From NCBI GenBank assembly GCA_964436045.1, contig CAYTBN010000032.1, positions 1 through 64,000 on the forward strand: a DNA stretch of 64,000 nt, written 5' to 3'. Positions within the stretch are counted from its first letter, which is position 1; every line of letters begins with the position of its first letter. Below are positions 34,843 to 41,557 of the stretch, piece after piece. The notes under the pieces were generated by a model. It was not told where the DNA came from. It ran no database searches and was given only the letters and a program-made list of their open reading frames with translations. The stretch comes from CAYTBN01 sp964436045. GTDB lineage: Bacteria > Myxococcota_A > UBA796 > UBA9615 > CAYRNR01. The position numbers were made by a program, and so were the translations under genes.

Positions 34843-36254
34843 GCCCCTCCAGAAGCCGAGCACTCCGCCCGCGGTCCCACCTGGCCGCCGTGCTGGTCCT
34901 CGCGACGGCCGTGGGTGCGGCCGGCTGCCAGGATCCGGCGCTCGTCCCGGACGCGGACGTCGACTTCCAGGTCGAGGTGGCCCTCAGCGAGCGAATCCCG
35001 ACGGTCGCGACCGTGGATTGGACCGCAGATGCCGGCGGAGCCGGCACCGTCGAGGAGGGGTGGGTGGAGTTCGGGCTCGATACCTCCTACGGCCTGCAGG
35101 CGCCCGCGACCGTGACGGCGGACGGCTCGTTCTCCGCCGTCCTGCTGGGGATGAAGCCCGCCCGCGAGTATCACTTCCGGCTCGGGGGCCTGGTGGACGG
35201 CGCGACCGTGGTCGGCGAGGACGAGACCTTGACCACCGGGCCGGGGCCCGGAGAGCTGCCGGATCTGTCGGTGTCGGTCCTCGATCCGGAGCGGTCGACA
35301 GGGGGCTATTTCGCGCTGTCCCTGCTCTCGTTCCCGGCGGCGGCGGCGGTGATCCTGGACGCGGATGGCGACTACGTCTGGTGGCAGTTCATGGAGGTGG
35401 AGGAGCTGTCCCTGGCCCGGGCGGTGCCCAGCCGCGACATGCAGCGGATGCTCTACATGAGCTTGCGCGAGGACGACGGCGGCGAGTACGAGCACCACTT
35501 CTTCGAGATCGATCTGGACGGCTCCGTCGAGGACACGATGGCCATCGTCGAGTCGCACCACGACTTCGTCGAGCTTCCCGACGGCACGATCACCGTGATC
35601 GCCCACGACAAGCGGGAGGTGGACGGGCTGCCCGTGGTCGGCGACCGGCTGGTGGAGTACGGCCCCGACGGCTCGGAGGTCGAGATCTGGACCATCTGGG
35701 ACCACCTGGAGTACGAGGAGCCGGTCAACCCGGACGCGGGCACCACCTGGACCCACTCCAACGCCCTCGACTACTCGCCGGAGGACGACGTCTACCGGCT
35801 TTCGGTGCGCAACTTCGACACCCAGCTGACCATCGATCGCGCCACCGGGGAGGTGCTCGAAGATGTGGGCGGGGCGGGATCCGACTACACGCTGACGGGG
35901 GACGACGCCCAGTGGTTCCACAAGGCCCATCAGTTCGATCGCCGGGGGGACGAGATGCTGGTGTTCGCCAACGGCTTCGACGTGGAGACCGGCTCCCAGG
36001 TGCTGGGCTATCGCCTGGACACCGAGGCCGGCGAGGCCACCATGTTGTGGGAGTACCAGGCCGCGTTTCCGCTCTACTGCTACACGTATGGCGACGTGAG
36101 CTGGTTGCCTTCGGGGAACGTACTGGTGACCTGGAGCACCGCCGGTCAGCTCGAAGAGGTCACCTGGTCCGGCGAGGTCGTCTGGCAGCTCAAGGCCAAC
36201 CTCGGCGCGGGGTTTGGCTACACCACCTGGATGGAGTCCCTCTATCCGGGGTGA
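34839..36254 (+). CDS. arylsulfotransferase-like (ASST) lipoprotein
   Basis: A 471-residue lipoprotein (GAAGC, about Cys30). After a fibronectin-like segment (about 40-135) comes a six-blade propeller typical of ASST-family proteins, recognised from HHDFVELPDG, WTHSNALDYSPEDDVYRLS, LTIDRATGEV and FHKAHQFDRRGDEMLVFANG. In true arylsulfate sulfotransferases a propeller His accepts sulfate; the His residues of WTHSN and FHKAH are the candidates here. Many family members are not proven enzymes. It is coupled to the RCC1-like gene by ATGA, so two surface propeller proteins are made together. Confidence 0.85.
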   Translation: MSPSRSRALRPRSHLAAVLVLATAVGAAGCQDPALVPDADVDFQVEVALSERIPTVATVDWTADAGGAGTVEEGWVEFGLDTSYGLQAPATVTADGSFSAVLLGMKPAREYHFRLGGLVDGATVVGEDETLTTGPGPGELPDLSVSVLDPERSTGGYFALSLLSFPAAAAVILDADGDYVWWQFMEVEELSLARAVPSRDMQRMLYMSLREDDGGEYEHHFFEIDLDGSVEDTMAIVESHHDFVELPDGTITVIAHDKREVDGLPVVGDRLVEYGPDGSEVEIWTIWDHLEYEEPVNPDAGTTWTHSNALDYSPEDDVYRLSVRNFDTQLTIDRATGEVLEDVGGAGSDYTLTGDDAQWFHKAHQFDRRGDEMLVFANGFDVETGSQVLGYRLDTEAGEATMLWEYQAAFPLYCYTYGDVSWLPSGNVLVTWSTAGQLEEVTWSGEVVWQLKANLGAGFGYTTWMESLYPG

Positions 36255-36281
36255 GCCCGGCGCCGACCGACGCTGGTCCCC

Positions 36282-37922
36282 TCACTCGTGGAACACCTGC
36301 GCCTGGAAGGTCTGGAAGGTGGCTCCCTGCTTCCAGGCGTCCGGGGACATGCCCGCTTTACGGGCCAGGCTCGACAGGGTCTGGTCCAGATCCCAGCCCT
36401 GCTCCACCGCCACCTGGGGCAGATAGACCGCGCGCCTCAGCCCCTTGATCAGGTAGACGCCGTCGCGGCCCAGCACGATATCCCCGTATCCGCCGACCTC
36501 CTCGGGAGGGGTGAGCATCGAGATCTCCACGTGCACGTCGGCGAACTCGGCGGCGGTGAGCGCCTTGAAGCGGGGATCACCGAACGCCGCGTCGACGGCG
36601 TGGTCCCGCACCACCTCGTGGAAGGGCCGGGTGGACGGGATCTCGCCGATGCAGCCGCGCAGGCGGCCCCCGTGGGTCAGGGTCACGAACCCGCCCGCCT
36701 GCTGGAGCATGGGGTCGGTGATCGCGTAGTCCTCGAACGCCGGCGGCGGATCGCCGGCCAGCCGGGCGGCGATGGCGTCCCGGGCCAGGGTCAGCAGGGT
36801 CTGCTGCTCGGCCCGGTCCAGGCGCCAGGTGCTCTGGTCGGCGCCCCGGCCACTCCACGGCTCGCCGGTGATGCCGATGGCGGCGTAGCTCACCGAGTTC
36901 TTCCAGTCCCCGGTCAGGTTGCCCGATGTGTCGTAGCGGCGCAGCTCCATGGAGCGGTCGCCGGTCAGCATGGCCTGGACGATGGCCATCGGCAGGTAGC
37001 CGCAGACCGTGATCCCGGTCTCTCGCTTGTGGTCCAGGAAGGTGTCCAGATCGCCGCTGGCGAAGGCGGTGTAGGCGGCGTTGTCCAGCTCCTCGATACC
37101 CGCCGCTCGATCGTCGCCCAGGTCCGGGGTGTAGCCGAAGCGGGAGCCGAAGTGGGTGAAGTCCGACGACGCGATCACCAGGTCGCCGGGACCCACCTCG
37201 GCGCGCAGCACCTCGGCCGCGTGGCGGATCTGGTCCCGGTCCAGCCGGCCCACCACCAGCGGGACGATGGCCGAGCCCATGGCCGCCACCTGCAGGAAGG
37301 GGACCTGCATCTCCACCGAGTGTTCGTCGGCGTCCACGTCGTCGACGACCGCGAACAGCTCGTCCGCCGTCAGCCGCTCGACCGCGGCCTGGTCGATGGG
37401 CACCTGGCCCAGGGGGGTCTCGTAGTGGGTCCAGGGCCCGACGCCGACCCCGCCGAGGGGGAAGCGGTGGGACGGGCCGAGGATGAAGATCCGATCGTAA
37501 CGCTCGCGCTCCAGCGTGGCGTAACACCAGCCGGCGACCGCCCCGGAATAGCGATAGCCGGCGTGGGGGCAGACCAGGGCCACGGGCCGCGCCCCGTGGT
37601 AATCCTCCGCGCCGTCCAGGAAGCCGCGCAGCTGCCCGTGGAGTTCGTCCCGGTTGGCCGGGTACCAGCCGCCGGCCAGCGGGCTGGGCCGCACCTTGCT
37701 GGCCGCCGCAGCGCTGGATGACTCTTCCCCGCCGCCAGCGTCCGGCCCGTCTCCCGCCGTCTCGGTGGCGTTGGCCGGGTGTAGTCCCCGGCCATCGCCC
37801 GTATGGAGCGCTCGTTTCCACACCAGCCCACCTCCGGCCACCACCAACAACGTGAACACGAACCACACCGGCACGTTGCGCGGCGTCCAGCGTGTCGCCG
37901 TCCCACGATTTCTACTCATCAC
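36282..37922 (-). CDS. AmmeMemoRadiSam protein B (MEMO1) fused to protein A (AMMECR1), membrane-anchored
   Basis: A 546-residue protein started at a GTG (37922) just after the previous stop; an ATG two residues on at 37919 is equally good. Residues about 18-36 are a membrane anchor. Residues about 78-345 are a MEMO domain (CPHAGYRYSG, LGPSHRF, SSDFTHFG: the His residues that bind metal in this family). Residues about 365-540 are an AMMECR1 domain with the diagnostic LRGCIGEI. These two proteins and the AmrS radical SAM enzyme co-occur widely and often sit together, but the pathway is unknown. The fusion and the membrane anchor place the complex at the inner membrane. Confidence 0.93.
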   Translation of the reverse strand: MMSRNRGTATRWTPRNVPVWFVFTLLVVAGGGLVWKRALHTGDGRGLHPANATETAGDGPDAGGGEESSSAAAASKVRPSPLAGGWYPANRDELHGQLRGFLDGAEDYHGARPVALVCPHAGYRYSGAVAGWCYATLERERYDRIFILGPSHRFPLGGVGVGPWTHYETPLGQVPIDQAAVERLTADELFAVVDDVDADEHSVEMQVPFLQVAAMGSAIVPLVVGRLDRDQIRHAAEVLRAEVGPGDLVIASSDFTHFGSRFGYTPDLGDDRAAGIEELDNAAYTAFASGDLDTFLDHKRETGITVCGYLPMAIVQAMLTGDRSMELRRYDTSGNLTGDWKNSVSYAAIGITGEPWSGRGADQSTWRLDRAEQQTLLTLARDAIAARLAGDPPPAFEDYAITDPMLQQAGGFVTLTHGGRLRGCIGEIPSTRPFHEVVRDHAVDAAFGDPRFKALTAAEFADVHVEISMLTPPEEVGGYGDIVLGRDGVYLIKGLRRAVYLPQVAVEQGWDLDQTLSSLARKAGMSPDAWKQGATFQTFQAQVFHE

Positions 37923-38126
37923 TCACCCCGCCAGGTCATGGGGTCCGCGCGGATCGTCCGCCGGCAGCGGCACCACGCGCAACCCGAACCGTCGCGCCAC
38001 CTCGCGCGGATCGTGCCCGCGGCGGCGTAACATCCCCGCCAGTGGCAACAGCGCCAGCCCGCCAGCCGCCACCACCAGCCCGCGTACCAGGGTGCGACGG
38101 GTATGCCCGCGGCGGTCCGCGGTCAC
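37923..38126 (-). CDS. 67-residue protein with Tat-like signal, between AmrS and Memo-AMMECR1
   Basis: A very short gene whose GTG start (38126) overlaps the AmrS stop as GTGA and whose stop ends at 37923, right against the next start. The product begins TADRRGHTRRTLVRG and continues into a hydrophobic stretch (LVVAAGGLALLPLAG), a good twin-arginine signal or anchor. The rest is about 35 residues, basic then Pro/Asp-rich. I know no family for it. Tight coupling on both sides suggests it is translated and works with the AmmeMemoRadiSam proteins. Confidence 0.65.
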   Translation of the reverse strand: MTADRRGHTRRTLVRGLVVAAGGLALLPLAGMLRRRGHDPREVARRFGLRVVPLPADDPRGPHDLAG

Positions 38127-39106
38127 TTCCACACCCCCGCGATCTCCGTGCCGCACTCGGGACATCTTCCCTCCGTCCCGATGCGATTCTCCACGATCTG
38201 GTAGCCGACGCGCCGGATCAGGGGCGCGCCGTCCACCGGGCAGTAGCTGTGCTCCCCCTCGGTGCCGCGGATGTTGCCCACGAACACCTGCTGCAGCCCC
38301 TCGTCCAGCGCCACCTCCCGCGCCGCCGCCAGGGTTGCGGCGGGGGTGGGGGGCAGGTTCTGCATCCGGTAGCGGGGCGAGAATCGGCTCAGGTGAAGCG
38401 GCGTCTCGGGTCCCACCGACCGGACGATCCAGCGGGCCAGCTCCCGGATCTGAGCGGGCTCGTCGTTGAGGGTCGGGATGACCAGGTTGGTGATCTCGAC
38501 CCACAAACCCAGCTCCCGCGCCAGCACGATCGTGTCCAGCACCGGCTTCAGTTCCGCATCGCAGACGTCCCGGTAGAACGCCGGATCCATGCTCTTCAGA
38601 TCGATGTTGGCCGCATCGGTGACCGCGAACAGCCGCCGCGCGGGCTCCTCGTTGACGAACCCGGCCGTGACCAGCACGTTGCGCAGCCCCGCCTCCCGGG
38701 CGAGGACCGCGCTGTCGTAGGTGTACTCGTAGTAGACCAGCGGTTCGGAGTAGGTGTAGGCGATGGACGCGCATCCCTCCGCGACCGCGGCGGCCACGAG
38801 TTGGGCGGGGGGAAGGTAGTAGACGTCGGCGTCCTCGGCCGGGGTCTGCGACAGCTCCCAGTTCTGGCAGTTGCGGCAGTGCAGGTTGCAGCCGCAGGTT
38901 GCCACCGAGAACGCCTCGCTGCCGGGCAGGAAGTGGGCCAGCGGCTTCTTCTCGATGGGATCCACGTGCAGGGCCGAGGGGTGGGAGTAGGTCAGCGCCA
39001 GCAACTCGCCGTCCAGGTTGACGCGGATGTTGCAGTTGCCCGCCTCGCCGGGCGCGATCCGGCACTCCTTGGGGCACAGCCGGCACTGGACGATCCCGGC
39101 GTTCAT
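38123..39106 (-). CDS. amrS: AmmeMemoRadiSam system radical SAM enzyme
   Basis: A 327-residue radical SAM enzyme. GGAGG is 9 bases before the ATG. It opens with Cys-rich CRLCPKECRIAPGEAGNC, as in pyruvate-formate-lyase-activase relatives, and carries the SAM cluster CGCNLHCRNCQNWELSQ (Cys-x3-Cys-x2-Cys). Two more cysteines at the very C terminus (GRCPECGTE) look like a small zinc or Fe-S knuckle. It is first in an operon with the Tat-signal minigene and the MEMO/AMMECR1 fusion. Confidence 0.93.
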   Translation of the reverse strand: MNAGIVQCRLCPKECRIAPGEAGNCNIRVNLDGELLALTYSHPSALHVDPIEKKPLAHFLPGSEAFSVATCGCNLHCRNCQNWELSQTPAEDADVYYLPPAQLVAAAVAEGCASIAYTYSEPLVYYEYTYDSAVLAREAGLRNVLVTAGFVNEEPARRLFAVTDAANIDLKSMDPAFYRDVCDAELKPVLDTIVLARELGLWVEITNLVIPTLNDEPAQIRELARWIVRSVGPETPLHLSRFSPRYRMQNLPPTPAATLAAAREVALDEGLQQVFVGNIRGTEGEHSYCPVDGAPLIRRVGYQIVENRIGTEGRCPECGTEIAGVWK

Positions 39107-39210
39107 CGGGCGGTTCCTCCACCGGGATCGTAAAGGTGCGGGCCGCCGCCGACCAGCCGATTCGACCGCAGCGCTCTGCTATCCTCCGCCCCAGTTCGGG
39201 AGGGTGAACC

Positions 39211-40229
39211 ATGCGTGCGATGCAGCTGACCGGGGTCGGGTCCATCGACGACGCCGACCGGCTGCAGCCGGTGGAACTGCCCGAGCCAGTGCCGGGTCCG
39301 GGCCAGGTCCGGATCCGGGTGGCGGTCTGTGGGGTCTGCCACACCGACCTGCACGAGATCGAGGGCGAGCTGCCGCTGCCGCGGCTGCCGCTGGTCCCGG
39401 GTCACCAGGTGGTCGGGCGGGTGGACCGGGTGGGGGGGGGGTCCGGACCCCGGCGGTCGGCGACCGGGTCGGGGTCGCCTGGCTCCACGAGACCTGTGGC
39501 GGCTGCCGGTTCTGCGCGGCCGGCAGCGAAAACCTGTGCCGCGACGCTCGTTTCACCGGGTTCCACGAACAGGGCGGCTACGCCGAGGCCGTGCTGGCGC
39601 CGGCAGCGTTCGTTTACCCGATCCCCGGCGGCTTCTCCGACCTGCAAGCCGCGCCGCTGCTGTGCGCGGGCATCATCGGCTACCGGGCCTTGCGTTGCTG
39701 CCGGATCCAGCCGGGCCAGCGGCTGGGGCTCTACGGCTTCGGCGCGTCGGCCCACGTGGCGATCCAGGTGGCGCTCCACTGGGGATGCGAGGTCTACGTG
39801 TTCACCCGCAGCGCGGGGCATCAGCGGCTGGCCCGCCGGCTGGGGGCCGCCTGGGTCGGCAGCGCGAAGGCCGACCCGCCGGGTCGGATCGACGCGGCGA
39901 TCAACTTCTCGCCCGCTGGCGCACTGGTGGCTGATGCTCTGCGGATCATGGAGCGCGGGGGCACGGTCGCTCTGGCCGGGATCTACGTGGACCAGGTGCC
40001 GCCGCTGGACTACGAGGCACACTTCTATTTCGAACGTTCCGTCACCAGTGTCACCGCGTCGACCCGTCAGGATGGGAAGGAGCTGCTGGCGTTGGCGTCG
40101 CGGATCCCGATCGACACCGAGGTCACGACCTATCCCCTCGACCGGGTCAACGACGCCCTCCGCGACGTCAAGCACTCACGGGTCGCGGGCGCGGCGGTGG
40201 TCCAGGTGGGTTCAGCGGATCATTCGTAG
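39211..40229 (+). pseudogene. zinc-dependent alcohol dehydrogenase, frame broken at a G10 tract
   Basis: The reading frame from the ATG at 39211 (GGGAGG 7 bases upstream) encodes the N-terminal half of a zinc alcohol dehydrogenase (VCHTDLHEIEG, GHQVVGRV) up to ten consecutive G at 39432-39441. The rest of the protein is then in another frame and runs to 40229: VGDRVGVAW, structural zinc site CGGCRFCAAGSENLC, and NAD site GLYGFGASAH. A tract of 11 or 8 G would restore one frame of about 340 residues. All other expected parts are present, so the damage is recent, phase-variable, corrected by slippage, or a sequencing error. The stop overlaps the convergent SpoIID-like gene by 10 bases. Confidence 0.85.
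39432..39441 (+). repeat. homopolymer of ten G inside the alcohol dehydrogenase gene
   Basis: The tract sits exactly where the dehydrogenase reading frame is lost. Long G runs are hot spots for slipped-strand mispairing and for base-calling errors. Confidence 0.95.
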
Positions 40230-41551
40230 GCGGTGTGGAGGGTCGCGCCTCCGTAATAATGGGCCAGGATCGCCTCGTGGTCCATGCCCTCGCGGGCCAT
40301 GCCCTGGGCCCCCCACTGGCACATGCCCACCCCGTGGCCCGAGCCCCGGCCGGTGAGTTGGAGCCCACCGTCGACCCCGTCGATGTCGAACCAGGTGCTG
40401 CGGACCCGGGTGTAGCCGAACATCCGGCGGAACTCGTTTCCCGTCAGCAACAGGGCACCCTCGGGCCCCGCCAGCCGCACTCCGCGCACGCGGCCTGATC
40501 CCGTCCGTCCGAGCAGCTCCCGGGAGGTGATGGTGGCCAGCTCCGGGTGCTCCCTGGCTACGGCCTGGCCCATCTCGCCCAGGGTGAGGTGGTGCTGCCA
40601 GTCCCGCGACGGCGCCCCACCGCAGTGGTCGCAGGCCACGCTCCAGTCGTCGATGGCGCCGCGCTCGGGCCAGACCGCCGCGGCTGACTCGGTGTGGCCG
40701 GCGCAGTTGGAATGGTAGTAGGCCTCGACCAGGACGCCGTCGCCGGAGAGGATCTGTCCGCGCGTGGCGCCCACGGCCCGGGCCGCGCCGGGATCGGTCA
40801 TCCCCAGCCTATAGACCTGGTCCAGGGTCGAGGACTCGACGGCGAAGGGGCCGGTCTGGCGATGGAGACGGGCCAGAGCGTAGGAGCGGGCCGCCACCGA
40901 CTGGGCTTTCTTGGCCTCCAGGGACCAGGAGTCCGGAACCTCGGACGAGACCACAGCCTCCAGGTAGCGCTCCATCGGTACGTCGTTGATCACCAGGATC
41001 TGATCCTGCGTCCAGGCGAGCCGCACGCTGCCGGGGAGGGTGCCGACGCCGCCGACCACCACGCCGCTGGAGGCGGTGAAGGTCAGATCGTCGGGCAGGG
41101 CCTGGCCGCCCGCCAGCCCCAGACCGTCCTTCATCCACCACACGTCGACCGGCCCTCCCGTGGGCTTGCCGTTGAGTGCGAGGGCGATCCCGTCCACGGC
41201 GAGGGCGCGGTTCACCCGGGCCAGGGCCACGCCGATGGCCGGTTCGCCCTCCAGCGTCGGCAGGGGGATGAGCGGCTCGAGCTCGATGTCGTCGCCCGCC
41301 AGCCCGAGCTCGGTCTCCAGCAGCGCCAACGTCCCCAGCAGGATCCCCTTCTCATCCTCGGCCGTGGCCAGCTGTTTCGCCCAGCTCTCGTCACCCGCGC
41401 CGCCGGCTCGAAGGGCCAGGCCGACGCCGATGACCAGCGGAACGGCCACCAGCGACAGGAGCACAGCGATCAGTCGCCAGCGGATCAACCGGAATGCGCG
41501 GGGCCGTCCGGAGGCGTCCCGCACGCGGACATCGAGGCGCGAACGAGCCAC
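40220..41551 (-). CDS. SpoIID/LytB-domain protein
   Basis: A 443-residue membrane-anchored protein (basic N terminus, TM at about 26-48) with a GTG start at 41551, preceded by AAGGA inside the end of the upstream gene. Its C-terminal 260 residues are a SpoIID/amidase-enhancer domain: VPMERYLEAVVSSEVP, KAQSVAARSYAL, YYHSNCAGHT and GRGSGHGVGMCQWGAQGMA. SpoIID of Bacillus is a lytic transglycosylase acting on stripped glycan; relatives in non-sporulating Gram-negatives are thought to remodel peptidoglycan. The coiled-coil gene lies 6 bases upstream. Confidence 0.92.
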   Translation of the reverse strand: MARSRLDVRVRDASGRPRAFRLIRWRLIAVLLSLVAVPLVIGVGLALRAGGAGDESWAKQLATAEDEKGILLGTLALLETELGLAGDDIELEPLIPLPTLEGEPAIGVALARVNRALAVDGIALALNGKPTGGPVDVWWMKDGLGLAGGQALPDDLTFTASSGVVVGGVGTLPGSVRLAWTQDQILVINDVPMERYLEAVVSSEVPDSWSLEAKKAQSVAARSYALARLHRQTGPFAVESSTLDQVYRLGMTDPGAARAVGATRGQILSGDGVLVEAYYHSNCAGHTESAAAVWPERGAIDDWSVACDHCGGAPSRDWQHHLTLGEMGQAVAREHPELATITSRELLGRTGSGRVRGVRLAGPEGALLLTGNEFRRMFGYTRVRSTWFDIDGVDGGLQLTGRGSGHGVGMCQWGAQGMAREGMDHEAILAHYYGGATLHTAYE

Positions 41552-41557
41552 TGGTCG

